Below, piece after piece: positions 33,156-41,670 of a stretch of 64,000 nucleotides of DNA. The notes beneath the pieces are model-generated. The model saw nothing but the letters and a program-made list of their open reading frames with translations. It made no database searches and was not told where the DNA came from. Made by a program: the position numbers and the translations under genes. Within the stretch, counting starts at the first letter, position 1. Every line of letters starts with the position of its first letter. This DNA comes from UBA4782 sp034429195 (lineage in GTDB: Bacteria; Chloroflexota; Anaerolineae; Anaerolineales; Anaerolineaceae): assembly GCA_034429195.1 (NCBI GenBank), contig DAOUGQ010000004.1, forward strand, positions 1-64,000, given 5' to 3'.

Positions 33156-34160
33156 ATGCGCTATCAAAAATTGGGATTTTCAGAGCTTTCTCTTTCTATA
33201 TTGGGTTTGGGGGCATGGGCATTTGGTGGTGAGAAATGGTCATATGGTTGGGCAGGTCAAGAAGACCAGGATTCAATTTCAACTATTCATCATGCTCTCG
33301 ATTTGGGTATAAATTGGATTGATACTGCAGCAGCTTATGGGTATGGCCATGCTGAAGAAATTGTGGGTAGAGCAATTACAGGAAAACGCGATAAAGTATT
33401 TATTGCTACAAAAGGTGGCTTAAAAACAGGGGCAGATGGCTGGAATTTTGAATGTGTCCTCAAAGCAAATAGTTTAAGGAAAGAAGCAGAAGACAGTCTG
33501 AAGCGATTAAAAGTGGATGTTATCGATCTTTATCAAATTCATAAACCTTTTCCTGATGAAGATATAGAAGAAGGGTGGGGTGTAGTCGCTGATCTAATAA
33601 AGGAAGGAAAAGTACGATACGGTGGGGTCTCAATATTTAGTGTTGAGCAGATCAAACGATGTCAGGCAATCCATCCTGTGGCATCTTACCAACCCCCCTA
33701 CAGCATGCTGGTACGTGGTGTAGAAGATGAGCTGCTTTCGTTCTGCGCTGAAAATCAAATTGGTGTAATCACGTACAGCCCAATGCGTTCTGGTCTATTA
33801 ACTGGCAGACTGACAAGAGAACGATTGTTAAACATGGAGAAAGAAGATTGGAGGACCCATGCGGATCCTGAATTTCAAGGGAAGCGTTTGGAGATCAACC
33901 TGGCGTTTGTAGAGGGGCTTAAGCCTATTGCAGACAGAATGGGCTGTTCTTTATCTCAATTGGCTATTGCCTGGGTGCTTCGAAGGAAGGAAGTTACTGG
34001 TGCAATTGTTGGAGCCCGGCGTCCATCTCAGCTAGATGAAACCATTCAGGCAAGTAATATATCCTTGACCAGTCAGGATGAAAAAGAAATAGCCATTTTG
34101 CTTGCTGAGCGGGATAATGCTTTGCTTGCAGCGGGTGAATCGTTAAATTTGCCCTGGTAA
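33156..34160 (+). CDS. aldo/keto reductase
   Basis: A 334-residue NAD(P)H-dependent oxidoreductase of the AKR (TIM barrel) superfamily. The catalytic tetrad is visible: Asp in WIDTAAAYGYGHAE, the Tyr in the same stretch, Lys in ATKGG and His in YQIHKP. The cofactor end has GAIVGARRPSQLDE. It resembles AKR11/AKR13-type bacterial reductases. The substrate is not known. It has its own promoter with a possible operator; TTGAGG serves as the ribosome-binding site. Confidence 0.9.
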   Translation: MRYQKLGFSELSLSILGLGAWAFGGEKWSYGWAGQEDQDSISTIHHALDLGINWIDTAAAYGYGHAEEIVGRAITGKRDKVFIATKGGLKTGADGWNFECVLKANSLRKEAEDSLKRLKVDVIDLYQIHKPFPDEDIEEGWGVVADLIKEGKVRYGGVSIFSVEQIKRCQAIHPVASYQPPYSMLVRGVEDELLSFCAENQIGVITYSPMRSGLLTGRLTRERLLNMEKEDWRTHADPEFQGKRLEINLAFVEGLKPIADRMGCSLSQLAIAWVLRRKEVTGAIVGARRPSQLDETIQASNISLTSQDEKEIAILLAERDNALLAAGESLNLPW

Positions 34161-34525
34161 CGATTAATTTCAAATAAATATATCAGACAATCTCGTTAAT
34201 ATTAACCTAAAAAATTGTATTAATTTTACATGGGTTGTTAAAAATCGGAGAATTACAAATTAATTATTACTAAAAAAGTCAATCCGGTTTTGTTAAGGTA
34301 TTCCGATTCTTAACAAAACAAAGTATAATATTTTAACAATTCGTGATGATTATTCCTCCACTTGATTAGCGAAGCTAAAATTGTATACGCAGAATGGGGG
34401 ATTTTAGGGGAATAATTTGTGTTCGTTTGAGGTTTTATTGCATGATTTTCGAATGGACTGTTAACAATTATTTTAGCCAGGTAATTTTGTGACATTATAA
34501 ATTTGCTGACCAGGTCAATGATTTT
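34161..34525. other. AT-rich intergenic region with an 11-bp inverted repeat
   Basis: No gene is seen. The perfect inverted repeat GTTTTGTTAAG...CTTAACAAAAC (34287-34319, 11-nt loop) stands out, followed by a TATAAT about 4 bp on. It could be the terminator of the reductase gene or an operator for a promoter reading right toward the regulator gene. Confidence 0.5.
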
Positions 34526-35227
34526 ATGATGAAAACAACGATTCTACTTGTCGAAGGTAAACGCTCTCCCCGTCCTTCTTTTCAGATAGGATTGGTAAAA
34601 AAAGGATATGAAGTATACAGTGTCCCCAATGGGAATGCTGCTTTGCAATTATTAGATGAGGTACAACCTCACGTGATTCTGGTTGATTCTGCTTCCATGC
34701 GAACAAATGGCAAACGTATTTGCCAATCGTTACACGAAAAATCTCCCAAGATTCCAATCATCGTTGTGATAAATCAAAACTCGAATTCACAGGATAAGTT
34801 TGATGCGGAAGTCATACTGGTAGAACCTTTTACTTTGCCGAAATTGATAAATCGAATTCGTACTTTTGTCCCTAATGATAAGAAAAGCACGATAATGGTT
34901 GGTCCAATGGAATTGGATATCGAGCAACATTTAGCTCGTTGTGAAGGAAGACAGGCAAAGCTTACTCCAAGGCTATCAGCCTTATTAAAGGCTTTTCTAG
35001 AAAAACCTGGAGTAGTAATCGACCGGAAAGAACTTTTTCAACAGATCTGGGAAACTGAATACGTGGGTGATACACGTCCTCTGGATGTGCATATCAGTTG
35101 GTTGCGACAAAAACTTGAAGAGGATCCAAGGCATCCAAAGTTTATTAAAACTATCCGTGGGGTAGGATACCGTTTAGATATTGAACCTCATCCCACCAGG
35201 AAAAAATCTTCAGAGCATAAAGTGTAG
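34526..35227 (+). CDS. OmpR-type regulator with degenerate receiver
   Basis: A 233-residue protein with a CheY-like N domain (residues 1-115) and an OmpR/PhoB winged-helix C domain (about 130-225; LTPRLSALLKAFLEKPG, DVHISWLRQKLEEDP, TIRGVGYRLD). The receiver keeps the phosphoacceptor-position Asp (ILVDSAS). However, the acidic pair at strand 1 is EG (LLVEGKR), the conserved switch Thr is lost, and the usual KPF is EPF. Phosphorylation in the normal way is therefore doubtful. No histidine kinase is adjacent. Such atypical regulators often act constitutively or bind another signal. Confidence 0.85.
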   Translation: MMKTTILLVEGKRSPRPSFQIGLVKKGYEVYSVPNGNAALQLLDEVQPHVILVDSASMRTNGKRICQSLHEKSPKIPIIVVINQNSNSQDKFDAEVILVEPFTLPKLINRIRTFVPNDKKSTIMVGPMELDIEQHLARCEGRQAKLTPRLSALLKAFLEKPGVVIDRKELFQQIWETEYVGDTRPLDVHISWLRQKLEEDPRHPKFIKTIRGVGYRLDIEPHPTRKKSSEHKV

Positions 35228-35241
35228 AGTACCTGTCCTGC

Positions 35242-35269
35242 TTGACACACCTCTTCTGGCGGGTATAAT
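35242..35269 (+). promoter_or_regulatory. near-consensus promoter for serS
   Basis: TTGACA (35242-35247), 16 bp, TATAAT (35264-35269). It predicts a leader of about 68 nt before the serS start. Confidence 0.8.
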
Positions 35270-35289
35270 CCAATGAAACTTACAAATAC

Positions 35290-35330
35290 CTCTTCGTAGT
35301 TTGTGACGAAGAGTTTCTTATATCTTTTTT
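35290..35330 (+). promoter_or_regulatory. attenuator-like hairpin in the serS leader
   Basis: CTCTTCG...CGAAGAG (35290-35313) is a 7-bp stem followed by TTTCTTATATCTTTTTT. It has the look of an intrinsic terminator but lies between the serS promoter and its start codon. No T-box anti-terminator consensus is visible. It could also terminate read-through from the regulator gene upstream. Confidence 0.6.
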
Positions 35331-35343
35331 GCGGAGCATGCTC

Positions 35344-36621
35344 ATGTTGGATATTAATCTTATTCGAGAACAGCCAGATATTGTGCGTCAGTCATTAGAA
35401 AAGCGACAAATGGACTCTAGTGTTGTTAATCAGGTTTTGGAACTAGATATACAGCGCCGTGCTCTGCTGGTGGAAGTGGAAACTCTTAAGGCTGAGCGAA
35501 ATACTGTTTCTCGATTGATCGGTCAGACAAAAGACGCAAAGGAAAGACAACAGCGAATTGAAGATATGCGTCTGGTAGGTGAGCGAATTGCTGGATTGGA
35601 TGAAAAAGTACGCCAGGTAGAGACTGGCTTATCTGATCTGATCTCCCGAATTCCCAATATCCCATCAAATCTCACCCCTGTAGGCAAGAGCGAAGAAGAG
35701 AATCAGGTGGTGAAAACATTCGGCGAACCCAAACATTTTTCTTTTACCCCACAACCTCATTGGGATCTGGGACCAAAATTAGGCATAATCAATTTTGATC
35801 AGGGTGTAAAAATTACCGGATCGCGGTTTTATGTGCTCAGCGGGGCGGGGGCTCGATTACAAAGGGCATTAATCTCCTGGATGCTGGATATGCATATTCG
35901 CCAGGGGTATCGCGAACAATACACTCCTTTCATGGTCAAAGCAGAAACCCTTTATGCTTCAGGTCAGCTTCCAAAATTTGCTGATAATCTTTATCATGAT
36001 ATTGAAGAAGATTTCTGGATGGTGCCCACTGCAGAGGTCCCATTAACCGGTTTGCACATTGATGACGTTTTGGATGAGACAAGTTTACCTATCCGGTATA
36101 CTGCCTATACTCCCTGTTTCAGACGGGAAAAGATGAGCGCTGGCAGGGATATTCGTGGAATAAAGCGCGGGCATCAATTTGATAAAGTAGAAATGTATGT
36201 GTTCTGCAAGCCCGAAGAATCTGATATGGCACTGGAAAAAATGCTAGTTGATGCTACATCCATCTGTGAAGGACTGGGTTTACCGTATCGCATTGTTCAA
36301 CTTTGCACAGGCGATCTTGGTTTCAATGCCACAATCACTTATGATGTTGAAGTATGGGCACCTGGCTGCAATGAATGGCTTGAAGTATCGTCAGTATCAA
36401 ATGTTGGTGATTTTCAGGCCCGGCGGGCAAACATTAAATATCGCCCAGCGAATGGTGGCAAACCTATGTTTGTTCATACATTGAATGGCTCAGGTCTAGG
36501 CCTGCCACGTACTTTGATCAGTGTCTTGGAAAATTATCAGCAGGAAGATGGCAGCATTCTGATCCCAGAAGTATTAAAACCCTGGATGGGTGGGATAGAA
36601 CGCATCTCACCAGAAAATTAA
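35344..36621 (+). CDS. serS: seryl-tRNA synthetase
   Basis: A 425-residue class II synthetase charging tRNA-Ser. The N-terminal antiparallel coiled coil (residues about 25-100) binds tRNA. The class II motif 2 is CFRREKMSAGRDIRGIKRGHQF, written here in two parts (CFRREK and RGIKRGHQF), and motif 3 is NGSGLGLPRTLISVLENYQ with G-L-P-R. ATG 35344 fits the usual MLDINLIR start and is 7 bp after GGAG. The stop is close to the DUF456 gene. Confidence 0.95.
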   Translation: MLDINLIREQPDIVRQSLEKRQMDSSVVNQVLELDIQRRALLVEVETLKAERNTVSRLIGQTKDAKERQQRIEDMRLVGERIAGLDEKVRQVETGLSDLISRIPNIPSNLTPVGKSEEENQVVKTFGEPKHFSFTPQPHWDLGPKLGIINFDQGVKITGSRFYVLSGAGARLQRALISWMLDMHIRQGYREQYTPFMVKAETLYASGQLPKFADNLYHDIEEDFWMVPTAEVPLTGLHIDDVLDETSLPIRYTAYTPCFRREKMSAGRDIRGIKRGHQFDKVEMYVFCKPEESDMALEKMLVDATSICEGLGLPYRIVQLCTGDLGFNATITYDVEVWAPGCNEWLEVSSVSNVGDFQARRANIKYRPANGGKPMFVHTLNGSGLGLPRTLISVLENYQQEDGSILIPEVLKPWMGGIERISPEN

Positions 36622-36637
36622 GGTGTGTGAATACTTC

Positions 36638-37150
36638 ATGCAGATTGATTGGAATGCCATCTTTCAAATAGCATTTCCCATTATCATTCTATCCAGCATG
36701 CTGTTTGGATTATTCAGCCTGCTTCTGGTTGTGATCCCGGGGCTGACCATTATATGGGTATCAGCCCTTGTATATGGTATTATCGCGGGATTTGATACCT
36801 GGGGTTGGGTGATCTTTGCAGTGATGACCATTCAAATGATCATTGGTTCGATTTCTGATAATATTCTCATGGGCATTAGTGCTCGTGATACAGGAGCTTC
36901 CTGGATAGCTATTGGTGTTGCAATCATTGGGGGTGTTGCAGGCAGCCTGGTATTTCCCCCATTTGGTGGAATATTAGCAGCTTTATTGGGTATTTTCATT
37001 GTAGAGTTGATCAGGATCAAAGATATTAAGCAAGCCTGGGCATCTCTAAAGGGGATGGCAACTGGCTGCAGTTCTGCAGTAGTTTTTCGCTTCGTTATGG
37101 GGATTGGAATGATTATCCTCTGGTGTATCTGGGCAATCGTAGTCAATTAA
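36638..37150 (+). CDS. DUF456 membrane protein
   Basis: A 170-residue membrane protein with four to five helices and a Gly-rich core: VIPGLTIIWVSALVYG, SDNILMGISARDTGASW, and GGVAGSLVFPPFGGILAALLG. These are hallmarks of the DUF456 family, whose role is unknown. ATG 36638 is preferred; a GTG at 36623 would overlap the ribosome-binding region AAGGTG. It follows serS by 16 bp and is probably co-transcribed. Confidence 0.8.
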   Translation: MQIDWNAIFQIAFPIIILSSMLFGLFSLLLVVIPGLTIIWVSALVYGIIAGFDTWGWVIFAVMTIQMIIGSISDNILMGISARDTGASWIAIGVAIIGGVAGSLVFPPFGGILAALLGIFIVELIRIKDIKQAWASLKGMATGCSSAVVFRFVMGIGMIILWCIWAIVVN

Positions 37151-37197
37151 TTGCATAACAATTGGTATCCCGCAGCAACAAAAGAGAGAATAAGCGA

Positions 37198-37233
37198 CGA
37201 TGAGGTATCTCCAAAAAAGGATATACCTCATCG
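37198..37233. terminator. hairpin between convergent genes
   Basis: CGATGAGGTAT...ATACCTCATCG forms an 11-bp stem, with A-rich sequence inside the loop, between the DUF456 gene and the ferredoxin gene. No U run follows, so the terminator role is inferred from place. Confidence 0.55.
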
Positions 37234-37261
37234 ACAATTAAGTAAGTAAGAAGATAATATT

Positions 37262-37453
37262 CTACTCAGTAATTGTAATTGCTTCTTCAGGGCAATCGCT
37301 AGCTGCCTGGCGTGCATCATCCCAGAATTTTTCGGGGATTGGGTCAACCAACACAGTCGCAATACCTTCAGCTCCCAAAGCAAAAACATCTGGTGCGATT
37401 CCTTCGCAAACACCACAGCCAAGACATTTATCAGCGTCAACAACAGCTTTCAT
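37262..37453 (-). CDS. small [4Fe-4S] ferredoxin
   Basis: A 63-residue electron-carrier protein with one cluster: CLGCGVC near residues 11-17 and the fourth Cys in ASDCPEEAI near the end. The N terminus KAVVDADKC is typical of mono-cluster ferredoxins. ATG 37453 is chosen because GGAGG lies 6 bp upstream; a longer frame starts 45 bp earlier without a site. No partner oxidoreductase is adjacent. Confidence 0.9.
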   Translation of the reverse strand: MKAVVDADKCLGCGVCEGIAPDVFALGAEGIATVLVDPIPEKFWDDARQAASDCPEEAITITE

Positions 37454-37552
37454 AGTATCCTCCATATTATTTTTACTATTTTGATGTGATTTTATCATAA
37501 ATAATGATTTGTTTTCATATACATTCTATCTTTCCTGTTACGAGTTATTTCT

Positions 37553-38287
37553 TTATCGAAATTCTACTTTAAATAACTTGCAAAGCAGAAAACGCAGGAA
37601 TGCCAGGGGAATGAGCAAGATGACATGTGCCAGCAAACTGACACCAATAACTGCAGTAAATGAGGAAACAAAAATGTGGAGTGCTGGTTTTAAGTGGGAG
37701 ATCAACCATTCATCCATTCCTGCAAGGAAAACTAAAAGGATTAAAATCGTTAACCCTATTAATACAGGCAACCATGCTTTACGGTCAGCAGCTGAAGGTA
37801 GCATTGTGCTGCTGATTGTAAATATCAGATAAAACCAAATCCATAAATCAGGTATGGATGGAATGGCTTGGATTGCATTCCACCATGTATTGACATCTCC
37901 AGCAAAGAAAGCGGGCAACCCTAATATGTAATAAGAAATTGCGGCTATAGCAATCCCACCCGAGATCAGTGGAGCCGTACCGATCAACGCATCACGAAAG
38001 AAACCAGTCTGACCTGTTTCTACATAGCCAAGCCGCACTTTTCCATTGGAGTAAGTACGCGGAATGATAGAAAAGTGATTGATGCGAACCCGGCATATCC
38101 AGGCTACAACCAGATGACTTAATTCGTGAAGCAAAATACCTGGAAAAAAGAGCAAAGAAAATAAACCCACCGCCAGATCAAGGCGGTGGGTGATAAGCAT
38201 AAAGAGATACTGGATTTCACGATGCAGCCAATACTGCACGAGCATGAATGGCAGGGCAAAACCTATCAACCATGCTATATTTTCCAT
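37553..38287 (-). CDS. HExxH membrane protein (M50-like)
   Basis: A 244-residue integral membrane protein with about six helices. The motif HELSH (residues 54-58) lies in a helix, as in M50/site-2 protease-type intramembrane metallopeptidases. A Gly-rich segment, GTAPLISGGIAIAA, follows about 50 residues later, like the aGPlanl strand of M50B-like proteins. The second Zn ligand motif (N/LDG) is not clear. It may be an active protease or a divergent relative. It starts 9 bp before tpiA ends on the same strand, so co-transcription with tpiA is likely. Confidence 0.72.
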   Translation of the reverse strand: MENIAWLIGFALPFMLVQYWLHREIQYLFMLITHRLDLAVGLFSLLFFPGILLHELSHLVVAWICRVRINHFSIIPRTYSNGKVRLGYVETGQTGFFRDALIGTAPLISGGIAIAAISYYILGLPAFFAGDVNTWWNAIQAIPSIPDLWIWFYLIFTISSTMLPSAADRKAWLPVLIGLTILILLVFLAGMDEWLISHLKPALHIFVSSFTAVIGVSLLAHVILLIPLAFLRFLLCKLFKVEFR

Positions 38288-38295
38288 TGATTGAT

Positions 38296-39057
38296 CTAGC
38301 GTGATGAAGCTGCTTGTACGATCGCGGTGAAATCCAATGGTTTCAAGCTGGCACCACCTACCAGAGCGCCATCGATATCAGGTTGAGCGAAGAATTCACT
38401 TGCGTTGGCGCCTGTAACTGAACCACCATAAAGAACACGGACACTCTGGGAAACAGCATCACCAAACATTGCTTTCATCGGTGGACGGATGAAATCTTTG
38501 ATCACAGCATTTGCACCCTCCGCACTGGCTGCCCGCCCTGTACCGATTGCCCAAACGGGTTCATAGGCAATAACCACATTCTTCATTTGTTCTGCTGATA
38601 AACCCCTTAATCCCTCATTCATCTGGCGATCAACTACCTCTTTAGTCTTTCCAGATTCGTTTTCAGCCAGAGTTTCACCTACACACATAATGACGGTCAA
38701 CCCAATGGCAAGAGCTGCTTTCACTTTCTTGTTGACCATTTCATCGGTATCGCCAAATCTGGCGCGTCTTTCAGAATGACCGATGATAACGTATTGGCAA
38801 AATTCTTTGACCATTTCTGGTGAAACTTCGCCTGTATGTGCGCCAGACGCTTCAAAATAGACATCCTGTGCACCAACACCAATAGGGCTGTCTTTAAGAA
38901 CATTGGCAACGGCTGGAATGGATAAGAAAGTTGGGCAAACTACTTTTTCTACCTGATCAAAATTCTTGATCGCAGGAAGCAATTCGTGCGCCAATGCTAC
39001 TGCCTGGGCGCTTGTCTTGTTCATTTTCCAATTCCCTGCAACTAATGGTTTTCGCAT
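38296..39057 (-). CDS. tpiA: triosephosphate isomerase
   Basis: A 253-residue glycolytic TIM-barrel enzyme interconverting DHAP and GAP. The substrate Lys is in AGNWKMNK, the catalytic His in IIGHSERR, the catalytic Glu in AYEPVWAIGTG, and the phosphate loop YGGSVTGAN and GALVGGASL are intact. Length is normal. It is the only complete glycolytic gene here, beside an enolase pseudogene 9 kb away. Confidence 0.96.
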   Translation of the reverse strand: MRKPLVAGNWKMNKTSAQAVALAHELLPAIKNFDQVEKVVCPTFLSIPAVANVLKDSPIGVGAQDVYFEASGAHTGEVSPEMVKEFCQYVIIGHSERRARFGDTDEMVNKKVKAALAIGLTVIMCVGETLAENESGKTKEVVDRQMNEGLRGLSAEQMKNVVIAYEPVWAIGTGRAASAEGANAVIKDFIRPPMKAMFGDAVSQSVRVLYGGSVTGANASEFFAQPDIDGALVGGASLKPLDFTAIVQAASSR

Positions 39058-39209
39058 TTTTACCTCTCGATTTTATTCTAGTAGATAACAAGAAATCCAT
39101 CTACAATTTATATTTAGAAACATGCATTGAAGAAAAATGAATCTATGATTTGAATAACTCTTTACCAGCTACATCAATTTTCATTCAATTGCATCAATGA
39201 AAATTATTC

Positions 39210-39620
39210 TTAAGAAGCTGATGAGTCGACTACTTTTGTAAATACCTGAAAAGTGGGAGGATTTTCCAGGTGTTTCTTTACTTTACACAATTGGGCAGTT
39301 CGGATCAGTGCCTCATAATATTGTTCAGGGAAAGCAGGTGGAACCTGGATTTCTAATTCAATATTTGAAATCAGTTTCGAAACGGGATCCTGGTGAGTTC
39401 TTTCTACAATACGAATACCTTCCGTTGGCAGATTGCGCTGCTTACAGAACCCTAAAACATAAATTCCAGCACAGGTGCACAGAGAAGCAAGGAACAATTC
39501 AAAAGGAGTAGGTGCAGAAGCATCACCGCCTTGAGATACAGGTTGGTCTGTCATAACAGTAAATGAGCCAAAATGCGCATCTACTCTTGAACCACCTGGG
39601 AAATCTACTATCATTTCCAT
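39210..39620 (-). CDS. OsmC-family peroxidase
   Basis: A 136-residue protein of the OsmC/Ohr fold. The first Cys is in LFLASLCTCAG (residues about 46-56), and the second peroxidatic Cys lies in TAQLCKVKKHL. Such proteins detoxify organic hydroperoxides with two thiols. The start has GGAGG 6 bp upstream. It is divergent from the hydrolase gene that follows. Confidence 0.88.
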   Translation of the reverse strand: MEMIVDFPGGSRVDAHFGSFTVMTDQPVSQGGDASAPTPFELFLASLCTCAGIYVLGFCKQRNLPTEGIRIVERTHQDPVSKLISNIELEIQVPPAFPEQYYEALIRTAQLCKVKKHLENPPTFQVFTKVVDSSAS

Positions 39621-39717
39621 GATTTACCTCCAAAATAGTAATGAAGCAATTATAAGGCATGCAAGTCAAAAATCTAGACAATGTTATAAAATATTAACAA
39701 AAGGAGCATCAGGGAAA

Positions 39718-40713
39718 ATGATGAAAAAAGAACACCAAAATTCAGCAGAACAATCTTCATGGTCATATTTATGGGAACATCGGTCTGGGTTGCTCATTAC
39801 AGCTGGAATTCTTTTAAGCATCCCTATGGTTGGTTTTATCACCCGTGAGATATTTCGAAGGCGAAATGCTCATTTTATGAAGACAGGGATTAGTCAATTT
39901 CATTCAATTCCTGGAGAGGCTACTTATCGTGAAGCTAAAGCCCGAATCTTTGGAGGGATCAAAAAGCCTTATTCTCACGCCGTATTGCTTCTACATGGTT
40001 ATTCCTCCTCTCCTCAAGAATTCGATACTCTCATTCCTCTCCTTCAAGCTGCTAATATTCCTTATTATGCGCCTTCGCTAACAGGATATGGATTGGATGA
40101 CTTCCGCCTCTTATACCAGATACAACCAGATGACTGGCGGAGAGATGCAGCTGCTGGATATGAATTTCTCTCTTCATTTGCTGATGAGGTTAGTGTAGTA
40201 GGTCACTCAACGGGAGCCAATCTCGCATTATATGTTGCCAGTAAATACCCGGTACGAAATTTGGTTTTAAGTGCAGCAAATCTGGCACCATCAGACAAAG
40301 ATCTCAGATTCAAGAACCTGATTGACTCTCCCTTATTTGGTTCTGTTATTCGAATGGCGATGCCAGTGTTCCGGAAGCCTATCCGGCGAAAAGACCCGAT
40401 CCGGGGAGATACTCTTGATCCTTCGACTGCTGGAATTGGTTTTAGTTACCGTGCATTGCCTTTGCAAAGCCTGCGAGCTTTATGGCAACTTCAAGATGAA
40501 ACGCCTGTAAAAAATCTACGGTTCAAAAAGTTGGATTATTTTTATGGGATGCAAGACCTTACCGTTAATAATCAAGCTTCCATCGATAAATTAAAAAGTG
40601 AAGGATATGTATTTAGCATTCACCCATATAAACACTCTGCTCATAATATTCTTGAAGATTATGAGAAGGCAGAGGTGACATCGGTGATCTCGTCATTATT
40701 GACTTCGCCATAA
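39718..40713 (+). CDS. membrane-anchored alpha/beta hydrolase (carboxylesterase-like)
   Basis: A 331-residue protein. One helix (residues about 25-43, YLWEHRSGLLITAGILL) anchors it; the rest is an alpha/beta hydrolase. The oxyanion region is LLLHGYSSSPQEF, the nucleophile elbow GHSTGA, and the catalytic His is near KHSAHNI, with Asp probably at YGMQDL. The pattern resembles Est30/monoacylglycerol-lipase-type carboxylesterases. ATG 39718 is chosen over a longer frame because AAGGAG precedes it. It is a lone gene with unknown substrate. Confidence 0.85.
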   Translation: MMKKEHQNSAEQSSWSYLWEHRSGLLITAGILLSIPMVGFITREIFRRRNAHFMKTGISQFHSIPGEATYREAKARIFGGIKKPYSHAVLLLHGYSSSPQEFDTLIPLLQAANIPYYAPSLTGYGLDDFRLLYQIQPDDWRRDAAAGYEFLSSFADEVSVVGHSTGANLALYVASKYPVRNLVLSAANLAPSDKDLRFKNLIDSPLFGSVIRMAMPVFRKPIRRKDPIRGDTLDPSTAGIGFSYRALPLQSLRALWQLQDETPVKNLRFKKLDYFYGMQDLTVNNQASIDKLKSEGYVFSIHPYKHSAHNILEDYEKAEVTSVISSLLTSP

Positions 40714-40810
40714 CGAATTTGTACGTTTATCACATTAGTGGGTGACAATAAAGAACCCTGATAGGAAATTAGTTACTGTCATTCAAAAGAGGGGAGGGTT
40801 AATATGATTT

Positions 40811-41308
40811 ATGCCATTGCAACTGATGGATGCGTGTTCGCTATTTCATGGATTAACCCCTGAACAATGCAATTTACTCCAGGAGATGATGAAAGAAAGA
40901 AAAATCACTGCTGGAGAAGTGATTTTTGAACAGGGAGATCCTGCCACCTCTATGTATATTGTGATTCATGGAATGATTGCTGTGCGGCATAAGCCTTACG
41001 AGGAACCCTGGTTGGATGTGGCTGAAATTCAGGAAGATGGAATTTTTGGATGGTCAGCAGTGTTGGGACATCAACGCTATACTTCTTCAGCAATTGCTCT
41101 CGTAGATAGTTCATTAATCGCAATCAATGGTTACCAGCTTCGTAGCCTGTGTTTACAACGACCTGATATGGGAGTCATCCTTCTAGAAAGGTTGGCTACA
41201 GCGATCGCTGATCTTTATCAGAGTACTCAACTTCATATTATCCGCATGCTCAACAATGAAATGGAATATAATGAAATTGATGGAGGAAGGAGAAAAGCAC
41301 ATGACTGA
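40811..41308 (+). CDS. cyclic nucleotide-binding domain protein without HTH
   Basis: A 165-residue protein with one CNB (Crp-type) beta-roll domain (residues about 8-125: GEVIFEQGDPATSMYIVIHGMI) and a short C-terminal helix region, but no DNA-binding helix-turn-helix. The phosphate-binding cassette (normally GExAL..R) reads FGWSAVLGHQRYTSSA, so the ligand may not be cAMP. The strong GGGGAGG is 13 bp from this ATG and better spaced for an overlapping short ORF at 40804. It overlaps the NifU-like gene by 8 bp, which ties the two in translation and suggests a redox or Fe-S link. Confidence 0.8.
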   Translation: MPLQLMDACSLFHGLTPEQCNLLQEMMKERKITAGEVIFEQGDPATSMYIVIHGMIAVRHKPYEEPWLDVAEIQEDGIFGWSAVLGHQRYTSSAIALVDSSLIAINGYQLRSLCLQRPDMGVILLERLATAIADLYQSTQLHIIRMLNNEMEYNEIDGGRRKAHD

Positions 41309-41552
41309 TGCAGCGAATCAATACTCACAAGAAGAGCAAATGAAGGGATTGATCGAGCAATTAGATGCATACATCAGTCATTATCATGGTGGCTCAGTGG
41401 AATTTGTCTCCTTTATAGATGGGGTTGTCAGGATCAAATTAGGCGGTGCTTGTGAAGAATGCCCTCTTTCTCCAACCACCGTTCATGGGTGGGTGGAAGG
41501 TACCATCCGGCAATTTTTTCCTGAGATAAATGGAGTCGAACAAGTAGAGTAA
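41301..41552 (+). CDS. NifU C-terminal-like Fe-S scaffold
   Basis: An 83-residue protein with the NifU/NfuA C-terminal fold: HYHGGSVEFVSFIDG, VVRIKLGGACEECPLS with the cluster-holding CxxC (residues about 51-54), and a final helix. Such proteins deliver Fe-S clusters. The start has AAGGAG upstream and overlaps the end of the CNB gene. A clean terminator follows at 41577. Confidence 0.9.
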   Translation: MTDAANQYSQEEQMKGLIEQLDAYISHYHGGSVEFVSFIDGVVRIKLGGACEECPLSPTTVHGWVEGTIRQFFPEINGVEQVE

Positions 41553-41576
41553 TAAGATTATCCAAAGGTGTGAAGA

Positions 41577-41607
41577 GCTCCCGTTGATATTCAGCGGGAG
41601 CCTTTTT
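41577..41607 (+). terminator. intrinsic terminator after the NifU-like gene
   Basis: GCTCCCG...CGGGAGC followed by CTTTTT. Confidence 0.88.
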
Positions 41608-41610
41608 AAT

Positions 41611-41643
41611 AAAAAAATTCCGTGTAAATGGTAAACACGGAAT
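41611..41643 (-). terminator. intrinsic terminator of the minus-strand operon
   Basis: On the minus strand ATTCCGTGTTTACC...ACACGGAAT followed by T7. It lies back to back with the plus-strand terminator at 41577-41607. Confidence 0.85.
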
Positions 41644-41670
41644 CAATAGATTGAAATACAAAGTGAAATC

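Noticed and set aside
35264..35343. T-box riboswitch before serS
   Set aside because: Leader is too short and no T-box consensus or specifier loop is present.
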